Assembly: GCA_024234505.1 (NCBI GenBank)
Contig: JACKOD010000003.1
Coordinates: forward strand, 186,001-250,000
DNA from: Hahellaceae bacterium
GTDB taxonomy: Bacteria; Pseudomonadota; Gammaproteobacteria; Pseudomonadales; Oleiphilaceae
Length of the DNA stretch: 64,000 nt
Direction: 5' to 3'
Position 1 is the first letter of the stretch, and the number at the start of each line of letters is the position of its first letter. Shown piece by piece: positions 43,642-51,861 of this stretch. The notes below the pieces were generated by a model. The model was not told the DNA's origin and did no database searches. It saw nothing but the letters and a program-made list of their open reading frames with translations. The position numbers and the translations under genes are program-made.

Positions 43642-46107
43642 TTAATTCATTGAGGTTACCTGCAGTATTGCCTGGCGAAGTTCGGCATTGAGCACAAGTT
43701 TTGAATCTTCAGCCACCTTATCTATGCCTTCTGCGTAAGTGAGTAATCCTTCTTCGTTTACTGACAGAAAACCATTCTTTTTCAAGTTGCGAATGAAGCC
43801 ATGGAACAGTGACTTGTCAAAGAATTCTGGCGCATTCAGCCCGAATAAAATCGACATGCGCTGGGCCATTTGAACGCTTTGTTCTTCCAGTTCAGCCGCT
43901 GTAATTTTCCCCGGGCCTTGCTTACGCAATACTTCAATGCTGATGTAATAACGTTCCAGCGTTTGAATGATAATTCTGCCGAGTACGCCCAGCATCACAT
44001 AATTTGCCGAACCGATAGGAGGGCAGTGGAAGGTATCACCTTCTGCTATCAGCAGTTGTTGAGTTGTAAGAATCTCCAGCCAATTGTCGATGATGCTATC
44101 GATAGCATCATTTTCCCAGCGAATGAAGAGTTCGGCCTTGATATAGGGGTAAATAGAACTGACCAGAAAATGAATGTGGTCTCGTTGTAAACTGTTATTG
44201 TTCTGGAACAAACTGGCAATGAGTGCGGGTACGGCAAACATGTGAAGAATGTTATTTCGATAATAGGTCATCAAAATTGTATTGGTGCCTTCCAGAACGA
44301 TAATGTCCCCAAGCTTTTGCTGTTGGCGGGCAACAAATCCCATATTTTCGCAATAAGCTATCCATTCCTGGCCATTACCCTCTGGCAGAGGAACTTCATT
44401 GCTGTAGGGCGAAGCGCGTAACAGGTTGGCAAAAGAGTCCAGCTGTTTTGCAAGCACTTGTTCATCCATGGCTTGACGAGAGGTAGACAGCAGTACGGAT
44501 GCAATCATATTGACCGGGTTAATGGCGGCTGCATTGTTAATATGGGTGGCAATTTTTTCGGCCACCGCGTCTACAACCGGATTCAACCATTGAGGACGCG
44601 AGTCTGCATCATACTGATCATCACGCCATCCTGGCTGCATTTCATCCAGCACTTTGTGCAGGTAAATGGGTTCGCCAAAAGTGACATTCACTTTGCCAAA
44701 CGATCGTCTAAGGTTCTTCAGTGATTTGAACAGGCCGAAAACCGACTCTTTCTCTTTCTTTTTGCCACGCAATTCGCCGAGATAGGTTCGTCCTTCCAGA
44801 ACCTTTTCATAACCTACGTAAACCGGCATGAGGGCGATAGGGCGTTGATGTTCCCGCAGATAACTGCGTAATGTCATTGAAATCATACCGGCTTTAGGTG
44901 CCAGCGTTCGTCCTGTTCTGCTTCTGCCGCCTTCAACAAAGTACTCTACAGAATAACCTCTTGAGAAAACCTGGTGCATGTATTCATTGAACACGGCGGC
45001 GTAAAGCGCATTGTTCTTGAAGCTTCGGCGCATAAAGAAAGCACCACCCCGACGCAGGATGGATCCTACTATCGGCATATTCAGATTTATACCTGCCGCG
45101 ATGTGCGGCACCATGATGCCGTTGTTAAACAAAATGTAAGACAACAGCAGGTAGTCGATATGGCTGCGATGACAGGGAGTATAAACAACCGTGCAATCCT
45201 TGGAGACTTCGCGCACGGTTTCAATATTTCGCAATGTTATGCCGTCGTAAATCTTGTTCCATACCCGCGAAAGAATAATATCCAGAAAGCGAATGGTTCC
45301 AATGGTGAGGTTAGACGCTATTTCGTCGCCATATTTGTATGCCTTGGCCTGCGCTTTTGCGAAGGTGATTTTTTCTTTGCTCGCCGTACTTTCGATGACT
45401 TCCCGGACATTCGGGGTTTGTACAATGGTATGCACCAGCGTCCGTCTGTGTGACAGGTCGGGGCCTAAAACGGTTTGCCTTACGCGACGGAAGTGAACTC
45501 TCAGGATACGTGCCAGCATGCGGCTGGTGCGCTCTTCATCGGTTTGTTTGGCGTCTACCAGCTGGCGCACTGAAATGGGGGGATTAAATTGAACAAAGGT
45601 TTTTCGTCCGTGTATCAAAATAATCAAGAACTTTTGCAGGCGGCCGGAAACAGCCCAGTTGTCAGATAAAAGCAGTTTGAAAAGTGACTTTTCTTTATCG
45701 GGAGAGCGGCCCCAAAATAGCGAAACAGGCACAATCTGAACATCCAGTTCAGGATGTTGAAGGATTTCACTGGCCAGTTGCTTTAAACGCGGGGTGAGAA
45801 TAGGGCTCTGCCGTTTGCGAAACCATTGCCCCTGGCGACGGTAGAGAAAGAAAAAGGCGCGGCGTAAAGATTCTCCCGGCAGTTCCAGAGGGGCTTGTGC
45901 GGATGGTAGACCTGCATTGAGACATTCTTGCTCCAGCACCAGCCGTGCAGACAGTGAGCTGTGCTGAAGTACATAACATACCGGTTTATTGGGATCGAGA
46001 TTTAAGCCTTCTTTAGAGTTATTAATGACTTCGGTTCTGACCCAAAGAAATAGTATTTTTCGCAAAATAGTAAAAAAAAATGAACTCAGACTAAATAATT
46101 TGTTCAT
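43642..46107 (-). CDS. plsB: Glycerol-3-phosphate 1-O-acyltransferase
   Basis: Membrane-associated enzyme (821 aa) that starts phospholipid synthesis by acylating sn-glycerol 3-phosphate with acyl-ACP or acyl-CoA. The catalytic HX4D motif is in TPCHRSHIDYLLLSY; the further blocks GAFFMRRSF, YFVEGGRSRTGR and PIALMPVYVGYEKV, which bind glycerol phosphate, are complete. Length matches the long PlsB type of gammaproteobacteria. It stands alone, convergent with rsmJ and divergent from the ABC transporter genes. Confidence 0.96.
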   Translation of the reverse strand: MNKLFSLSSFFFTILRKILFLWVRTEVINNSKEGLNLDPNKPVCYVLQHSSLSARLVLEQECLNAGLPSAQAPLELPGESLRRAFFFLYRRQGQWFRKRQSPILTPRLKQLASEILQHPELDVQIVPVSLFWGRSPDKEKSLFKLLLSDNWAVSGRLQKFLIILIHGRKTFVQFNPPISVRQLVDAKQTDEERTSRMLARILRVHFRRVRQTVLGPDLSHRRTLVHTIVQTPNVREVIESTASKEKITFAKAQAKAYKYGDEIASNLTIGTIRFLDIILSRVWNKIYDGITLRNIETVREVSKDCTVVYTPCHRSHIDYLLLSYILFNNGIMVPHIAAGINLNMPIVGSILRRGGAFFMRRSFKNNALYAAVFNEYMHQVFSRGYSVEYFVEGGRSRTGRTLAPKAGMISMTLRSYLREHQRPIALMPVYVGYEKVLEGRTYLGELRGKKKEKESVFGLFKSLKNLRRSFGKVNVTFGEPIYLHKVLDEMQPGWRDDQYDADSRPQWLNPVVDAVAEKIATHINNAAAINPVNMIASVLLSTSRQAMDEQVLAKQLDSFANLLRASPYSNEVPLPEGNGQEWIAYCENMGFVARQQQKLGDIIVLEGTNTILMTYYRNNILHMFAVPALIASLFQNNNSLQRDHIHFLVSSIYPYIKAELFIRWENDAIDSIIDNWLEILTTQQLLIAEGDTFHCPPIGSANYVMLGVLGRIIIQTLERYYISIEVLRKQGPGKITAAELEEQSVQMAQRMSILFGLNAPEFFDKSLFHGFIRNLKKNGFLSVNEEGLLTYAEGIDKVAEDSKLVLNAELRQAILQVTSMN

Positions 46108-46321
46108 ATATCAATCTTTTACGTGATGGGTTCCAGATGGAACGGAATGGTTGCGTGCTAGTGTATCCAAGTCTCTGGTTTGGCGCAAAGCAGGAGACTA
46201 AGCCTTTGGTCGTAGTCAGCAGGCCTTGTATTACTTTAAATTTAGGTTGTAAATCCTTGAAATGCCTAGCGGGTGTTTCTATATTTGTCGCTCTATTCAG
46301 GATCGAACCAGGAATTATAAG

Positions 46322-47251
46322 ATGATAAAGATTGAAAGCCTGACGCGTTCCTTCGGCCGCTTTACTGCGGTTGATGGCATCAGCTTCATGGTCTCGCCCG
46401 GTGAGGTACTGGGGTTTCTGGGACCGAATGGGGCGGGCAAGTCAACAACGATGAAAATACTCACCGGATTTTTGGAAGCCACCTCCGGCACGGTGAGTGT
46501 GATGGGGCACGATGTCGCCAACGAACCCAAGGCAGTGCAGGCATTGGTCGGCTATTTGCCAGAGGGCGCCCCTTTATATGGTGATATGACCGTTAGAGGG
46601 TTTCTGAACTTTATCGGTCAGGCCCGAGGCTTCAGAGGGGATGAACTTAAACAACGTGTTTCGTCCGTCGTGCAAAAAGTACAGCTCTCCAGAGTACTTG
46701 ATCAAACGATCGATACCTTGTCAAAAGGCTTTAAACGCCGGGTAGGGTTGGCTCAGGCCATAATACATGACCCTAAAGTACTGGTTTTGGACGAACCTAC
46801 CGACGGGCTGGATCCGAACCAAAAGCATCAGGTACGGGAACTGATTCGTAATTTATCCAAAGATAAAATTGTCATTATCTCGACGCATATTCTGGAAGAG
46901 GTCAGTGCTGTTTGTACCCGGGCACTGATTCTGGCTTCTGGAAAAGTGGTTTTTGATGGAACACCCGACGCCCTCTCACGCCTTTCCCGTCACCACAATG
47001 CGATTGCCATAAAATTGGCGGCACAACAGGATGCAGCCAGTGCGTTGAGCGCAATCGATGGAGTGGCGTCAGTGGATTCTGATCCTCAAACCGGCAGTTT
47101 CATCGTGTATCCACTGAATGGAATGTCGTTGCTGCGAGAAGTAAATCAGGTAATACATCGCAATGGCTGGGATGTTGAAGAACTGCATGTGGAAAAGGGA
47201 CGTCTGGATGATGTATTCCGCCAGGTGACATTGGAAGGAGTGAGTACATGA
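46322..47251 (+). CDS. ABC transporter ATP-binding protein (GldA-like)
   Basis: ATPase (309 aa) of an ABC-2 type exporter. Walker A is GPNGAGKST, the signature is TLSKGFKRRVGLAQ, and Walker B is VLVLDEPTDGLDP. A C-terminal domain of about 80 residues follows, as in GldA-type and drug-export ATPases. ATG 46322 was chosen because the 20 upstream in-frame codons are not similar to the family. Overlaps the permease gene by four bases. The next two genes resemble GldF and GldG, so the trio is an uncharacterised export system, not evidence of gliding. Confidence 0.9.
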   Translation: MIKIESLTRSFGRFTAVDGISFMVSPGEVLGFLGPNGAGKSTTMKILTGFLEATSGTVSVMGHDVANEPKAVQALVGYLPEGAPLYGDMTVRGFLNFIGQARGFRGDELKQRVSSVVQKVQLSRVLDQTIDTLSKGFKRRVGLAQAIIHDPKVLVLDEPTDGLDPNQKHQVRELIRNLSKDKIVIISTHILEEVSAVCTRALILASGKVVFDGTPDALSRLSRHHNAIAIKLAAQQDAASALSAIDGVASVDSDPQTGSFIVYPLNGMSLLREVNQVIHRNGWDVEELHVEKGRLDDVFRQVTLEGVST

Positions 47252-47979
47252 GTATGGGCGTTATCGTTCGTCGCGAATTGAATAGTTATTTTTCTACACC
47301 GTTGGCCTATGTCTTTATTGCCATTTTTCTTATGCTTTCAGGTCTGTTTACTTTTTATCTGGGGCGTTTCTACGAGCGGGGGCAGGCAGATTTGATTGCC
47401 TTTTTCAGTTTTATGCCCTGGTTGTATTTAGTGCTGGTGCCTTCAATTGCCATGCGACTTTGGGCAGAAGAACGAAAAAGCGGCACGATAGAGCTACTCA
47501 TGACGTTACCGATATCTACGTTTACCGTGGTTTTAGGCAAGTTTGTCGCGGCTTGGCTGTTTGTTGGCGTGGCTTTGGCGCTTACCTTTCCCATTTGGTT
47601 AACGGTGAACTATCTTGGAGAGCCTGATAATGGCGTGGTGATAGCGAGCTATTTGGGCAGCTGGTTTATGGCTGGCGGCTTTTTGGCGATAGGCAGTTGT
47701 TTATCGGCATGTACGAAAAATCAGGTTGTGGCTTTTATTCTGACACTTGTCATTTGTTTTATGTTTGTGGTGTCCGGGTTTCCGTTGGTACAGGATTTCT
47801 TCAGTGCATGGGCACCTTTATGGATGATTGACTGGCTATCGTCTCTCAGTTTTCTAACGCACTTTGACGCCATTTCACGAGGCGTCATCGACCTTCGCGA
47901 TATTTTGTATTTCATCGTGATGATGGGGAGTTGGCTGTTGGCAACCACCATTGTTATCAATCTTAAAAAAGCAGACTAG
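47248..47979 (+). CDS. ABC-2 type transporter permease (GldF-like)
   Basis: Integral membrane permease (243 aa) with about six transmembrane segments. The N-terminus VIVRRELNSYFSTPLAYVFIAIF, the amphipathic LWAEERKSGTIELLMTLPIS loop near residue 75, and the short C-terminus are typical of the GldF/NosY type. GGAAGGAG lies upstream of the ATG, which overlaps the ATPase stop by four bases. It would form the channel with the ATPase encoded just before it. Confidence 0.9.
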   Translation: MSMGVIVRRELNSYFSTPLAYVFIAIFLMLSGLFTFYLGRFYERGQADLIAFFSFMPWLYLVLVPSIAMRLWAEERKSGTIELLMTLPISTFTVVLGKFVAAWLFVGVALALTFPIWLTVNYLGEPDNGVVIASYLGSWFMAGGFLAIGSCLSACTKNQVVAFILTLVICFMFVVSGFPLVQDFFSAWAPLWMIDWLSSLSFLTHFDAISRGVIDLRDILYFIVMMGSWLLATTIVINLKKAD

Positions 47980-47990
47980 GGGCATTGGCT

Positions 47991-49904
47991 ATGCAACGTT
48001 GGATGAAATCCCGCTATGGCCTGATTCTGGTATTGGGCGCATTTCTCGTATTAAGTTACCTGGTGACTGTGGCAATAAAAAATGTTCGTTTTGATTTGAC
48101 TGAAAGCGGGTTGTACACCCTTTCACCTGAAACTCGAAATGTACTTAATAAATTGGAAAAGGCAGAAACCTTAACGCTGTACTTTTCCGAAAAGGCCACT
48201 AAAGATCTGCCGGCACTACGTACCTATGCAAAGCGTGTACAGGAGTTGTTGGAAGAGTATGTAGCGTTATCGAATGGCAAACTGTCTCTGACTGTCGTTG
48301 ATCCTGAGCCTTTTTCTGAAGCAGAAGATTTGGCAACGGCGGCGGGGTTACAGGGCGTGCCTGCGGGGGCGCGCGGGGATGAAATCTATTTTGGGCTGGT
48401 AGCCAGGAATGAGCAGGACAAAGAAGAAGTCATTCCTTTCTTTCAGCCCGATAAAGAGAAGTTTTTAGAATATGATCTCAGCAAACTGATTTTTAACCTG
48501 AACCGGGATAGTGTCCCCAAAGTGGGCATCTTGAGCGGGTTAAATATGAATGGCGGCTATGATTTTATGACCCAAAGCCGCCAACCTGCCTGGATGGTCG
48601 TTCAGCAGATTGAAGACTTGTATCAGGTAGAGTGGTTGCCGGACGCAATGGAAGAGGTTGAAACGGATATCAGTATTTTGTTGCTGGTACACCCCAAAAA
48701 CCTTCCTCAACAGACGTTAATGGCGATAGACCAGTATGTGCTACAGGGCGGAAAAGTGATTGCTTTTGTTGATCCTTTGGCTGAATCCGAGCAATCGTCG
48801 ATGCAAGGTGCCGATGATAAGCGCTCGGATCTTGATGTACTGCTCCAGAAGTGGGGCGTTGTTCTGGAGCCGGGTAAAGTCGTGGGTGATTATGCCAATT
48901 CTCTGGTTGTTGGTATGGGCGGTGGACGAGGTCCGGTTCGCCATATCGGGTTGCTGGGGTTAAAGTCGGAAGTGGGCAGTTTTAATGCGGATGAGGTTAT
49001 TCTTGCCGGACTGGAGAGTATCAATATGTCATCGGCAGGTATATTAAAGCCTGCGGAAGGTGCGACGACTAACTTCACTCGAATGATTGAGAGTAGTTCC
49101 GAAGCTGCACCCCTCGATTCTGCTTTGTGGGCGACCTTGCAAAACCCCGAGGCGTTGATGAATGGCTTTACCCCAACGGGTGAACCCTATACGTTGGCTG
49201 CCAGAGTCACGGGTAAAGCACAGACGGCCTTTCCCGAAGGTGTAGAAATTTCCGAAGAAGTTACTCCTGAAACATCTGCAGATACCAGTAAAGACGAAAC
49301 TTCTCAAACCAAAGAGCCTCAAATGCGCACCCGAAAAATCTTGCCTAAGAGGCTAGAGGGTGATTCGATTAACGTCGTGGTGGTCGCCGATACCGATGTA
49401 TTGACCGACCGGCTCTGGGTGCAGGTTCAGGAGTTCTTTGGCCAGCGTATTGCCAGTCCCTGGGCCGATAACTCTGGCTTATTGGTCAATGCACTGGATA
49501 ACCTCTCAGGTAACGCGGATCTCATTAATATAAGAAGCCGTGGCAAATTTTCCCGACCCTTTACCCGCGTAGAGGATTTGAGGCGGGATGCCGAAGAACA
49601 CTTCCGTACACAGCAACAATCGCTGGAAGCGCAGCTAAAAGAAACGGAAGCAAAGCTGGTGGAACTTGAAAAAATTCGCGGTGATGCAGACAAAAGTGTG
49701 TTGAGCAAAGCGCAGGTTGAAGAATTGGATAAGTTCCAAAGTGAAAAGCTTAAAATTCGAAAAGAACTGCGCGATGTTCAACACCAATTGGATCAGGACA
49801 TCGAAGCGTTAGGAACAGATATCAAACTGATCAATATCGTACTGCTTCCATTGTTGCTGACATTTGGCATGGTTCTGTTCAGATTTATCCGAAAGTCGGC
49901 GTAG
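47991..49904 (+). CDS. GldG-like auxiliary membrane protein of the ABC system
   Basis: A 637-residue protein with one N-terminal transmembrane helix (about 10-30), a large extracytoplasmic part and a C-terminal helix (about 612-632). The opening DLTESGLYTLSPETRNVL and the motif EEVIPFFQPDKEKFLEYDLS are typical of GldG/DUF4350-like 'gliding' ABC components. A Glu/Lys-rich coiled coil (about 540-600) precedes the last helix. A polar linker (about 420-450) contains many Thr, Glu and Lys residues. The frame has a TTG two codons earlier, but ATG 47991 has AGGGG at good spacing. The usual fourth component, a DUF4340 protein, is not downstream; murI is. Confidence 0.85.
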   Translation: MQRWMKSRYGLILVLGAFLVLSYLVTVAIKNVRFDLTESGLYTLSPETRNVLNKLEKAETLTLYFSEKATKDLPALRTYAKRVQELLEEYVALSNGKLSLTVVDPEPFSEAEDLATAAGLQGVPAGARGDEIYFGLVARNEQDKEEVIPFFQPDKEKFLEYDLSKLIFNLNRDSVPKVGILSGLNMNGGYDFMTQSRQPAWMVVQQIEDLYQVEWLPDAMEEVETDISILLLVHPKNLPQQTLMAIDQYVLQGGKVIAFVDPLAESEQSSMQGADDKRSDLDVLLQKWGVVLEPGKVVGDYANSLVVGMGGGRGPVRHIGLLGLKSEVGSFNADEVILAGLESINMSSAGILKPAEGATTNFTRMIESSSEAAPLDSALWATLQNPEALMNGFTPTGEPYTLAARVTGKAQTAFPEGVEISEEVTPETSADTSKDETSQTKEPQMRTRKILPKRLEGDSINVVVVADTDVLTDRLWVQVQEFFGQRIASPWADNSGLLVNALDNLSGNADLINIRSRGKFSRPFTRVEDLRRDAEEHFRTQQQSLEAQLKETEAKLVELEKIRGDADKSVLSKAQVEELDKFQSEKLKIRKELRDVQHQLDQDIEALGTDIKLINIVLLPLLLTFGMVLFRFIRKSA

Positions 49905-49916
49905 CTTGTTTAGACT

Positions 49917-50792
49917 ATGGATTCGATGGGCGAAGTGAGATCCTCTGATACAACCATATTAGTGTTCGACTCTGGCGTGGGTGGGCTGAGCGTTGCTCAG
50001 TCCATCTTGCTGCGGTTGCCCGGCATTCGAATCGTCTATGTTGCAGATGATGCGGCGTTCCCTTATGGGACGAAATCCGAGGCGGTTCTAAAAAAGCGAA
50101 TCCTTGACGTAATCTTGCCATTACAGGCGTCCTCTCAGGCGGATTTGGTAGTGATTGCCTGTAATACGGCCAGTACAATTATCTTGCCTGACTTGCGTAC
50201 CCGTTTAACGATTCCTGTTGTAGGGGTGGTACCGGCGATTAAACCTGCAGCCACGCTGAGCCAAACTCGGCACATCGGCCTGTTGGCTACCCCCGCCACA
50301 ATTAACCGAACTTATACTGATCAATTACTCAATGATTTCGCTGCAGATTGTCGTGTGGTGAGGGTAGGTAGTTCGCGCCTTGTAGAGCTGGCCGAAAGTT
50401 ACCTCCGCGATGACAAGGTCGATCTGGAGGCGTTGCGGCAGATTATTTTGCCCTTTTTTATGTCTGAAGAAGCTCCGGAGTCTTCGGCGGGACTGGATGT
50501 AATCGTTCTTGGTTGTACGCACTTTCCGTTGTTAAGGCAACAGCTTGCACAAGTTGCACCCTATCCGGTGAGTTGGATTGATTCGGGTGATGCCATTGCT
50601 AGCCGGGTAGAGCAGGTGTTGGGAGGGCAGAATCTCCTGCCTCAAATGCAGGACTTAAAAACCCACCACTTGGTTTTTACCGGAAACGCTGATTTAAGCG
50701 AGCCCTTTAAAAAGCATTTGATGGGTTTGGGGTTTACTCGTTTTAACTGGACCCAGAATTATCTGGCCTTCTCGCCGAGTATTGACCAATAG
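49917..50792 (+). CDS. murI: Glutamate racemase
   Basis: Makes D-glutamate for peptidoglycan (291 aa). It has the opening VFDSGVGGLSVAQSI, the first catalytic cysteine in VIACNTASTI (about 79-88) and the second in VLGCTHFPLL (about 200). It starts 12 bases after the GldG-like gene; a second ATG at 49926 is possible. The 3' end overlaps that of the convergent methyltransferase by 34 bases. Confidence 0.94.
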   Translation: MDSMGEVRSSDTTILVFDSGVGGLSVAQSILLRLPGIRIVYVADDAAFPYGTKSEAVLKKRILDVILPLQASSQADLVVIACNTASTIILPDLRTRLTIPVVGVVPAIKPAATLSQTRHIGLLATPATINRTYTDQLLNDFAADCRVVRVGSSRLVELAESYLRDDKVDLEALRQIILPFFMSEEAPESSAGLDVIVLGCTHFPLLRQQLAQVAPYPVSWIDSGDAIASRVEQVLGGQNLLPQMQDLKTHHLVFTGNADLSEPFKKHLMGLGFTRFNWTQNYLAFSPSIDQ

Positions 50793-51412
50793 GCATTCAT
50801 TGAAAGCAGTTTGAATGTCTTTTTGTCTTTAATTGTCAGACCCAGTTTGGTCATATATTCTGGGTAGTTATAGATATCATGCAGGGCATTTTTAGCAACC
50901 ACCAGGAAAATAAAGTTGGCTACATACCAGTAGCTCTGCTGTATTTTTCTGCGCAGAAAGCTGCCTGTCGGGTAGGTAAAATCGCCTACTACGACCTTTC
51001 CACCTTCTTTAGTCAGCGATACCAGATGCGTGAGTATTTTCAGCATCAGGTCTTCATCGAAGACATTTAGAAAGAAATTGGCAACGACCATGTCAAAACT
51101 GGCGGCTTCACCGAAAGTCAGGATATCTGCGTGGACAATCTTTACATTCAATGGCTTGGTTTGCTTGGCAAGCAATGCCCGGAATTTGTTAAGCATGGTC
51201 TCGGAAAGATCAACCACTGTCACATCTGCACCCAGTTCTGCGGCGCGAATAGCGTCTCTACCGTGGCCTACACCTGCGACCAGTACTTTGTCTCCGGGTT
51301 TAAGGTTTTCTTCATTAAACATGGCCACTTTGCAATTTTGAATCGACTTGCCGCTGTAAACATTGCTGAGAAAGTCGTAAACAGGTCCGATATAACGATA
51401 CTTATCTTTCAT
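50759..51412 (-). CDS. Class I SAM-dependent methyltransferase
   Basis: A 217-residue methyltransferase of unknown substrate. The SAM-binding glycine-rich motif is VLVAGVGHGRDAI near residue 43, followed by VTVVDLSETML and the post-motif FDMVVANFFLNVF. The N-terminus RYIGPVYDFLSNVYSG resembles the UbiE/quinone methyltransferase group. The C-terminus has a hydrophobic stretch (YWYVANFIFLVVAKNAL, about 160-176) that may touch the membrane. A possible lipid or quinone-like substrate is inference only. Tail-to-tail overlap with murI. Confidence 0.8.
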   Translation of the reverse strand: MKDKYRYIGPVYDFLSNVYSGKSIQNCKVAMFNEENLKPGDKVLVAGVGHGRDAIRAAELGADVTVVDLSETMLNKFRALLAKQTKPLNVKIVHADILTFGEAASFDMVVANFFLNVFDEDLMLKILTHLVSLTKEGGKVVVGDFTYPTGSFLRRKIQQSYWYVANFIFLVVAKNALHDIYNYPEYMTKLGLTIKDKKTFKLLSMNAYWSILGEKAR

Positions 51413-51861
51413 GAGGTACTCGTGTAAGTTGATTGATCTCTTGTTTTTCTTCTAGTTGTAGTCAGTGTATTTGTATGCTTTATGCGTTCATTAATGATGG
51501 TATGTAACGCATAATTACAGTGGTTTCATGGTACGTGAATCTTTGTTGATAATGTTGTGCGTGGCTCCTCAAAATCATCTATTTAAGTAGGTAAGGCACA
51601 AAAAAAACTTATAAATTCCATGGTTAAATGGGATTGTCTGACAAATTAAAATGGAGGCGTGTGTAATCGGGAGTCGTTTGTCTCGCCAGCATAAAGTGAG
51701 GTTCGCCGAGGACAGACAGTCTACTTGCCAGTCCCGGGTGGCGTGCGTATTTAAAATAACGCATTCCAATACATCAGTACGCACTGGCTTCTCGGGTGAG
51801 TTTGACTCGAGAGGTAGCGCAGCGCTTTTTTGATTGGAGTGGGGTTCAGTCCTATCGGTGG
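51413..51861. other. 449-base gap; short hairpin, no supported gene
   Basis: Between the 3' end of the REC-PAS-GGDEF-EAL gene and the start of the methyltransferase, both on the minus strand. GTTTGTC-TCG (51676-51685) can pair with CGA-G-GACAGAC (51707-51717) to give a ten-base stem with one bulge. Short frames on both strands over 51575-51833 have no recognisable domain and no good start. An A8 run at 51602-51609 is a T run on the minus strand but has no GC hairpin before it. Confidence 0.45.

Noticed and set aside
46322..49904. Gliding motility apparatus
   Set aside because: Only GldA/F/G-like ABC parts are present; such genes are common in non-gliding proteobacteria and no other gliding gene is near.
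51575..51833. Short open frames on both strands (69 and 60 codons) in the methyltransferase gap
   Set aside because: Antiparallel frames over the same DNA with no domain; reported only as a possible structured or repeated element.
51802..51836. GCGCAGCGC followed by T6 as a plus-strand terminator
   Set aside because: The loop would be one base, and no plus-strand gene precedes it.
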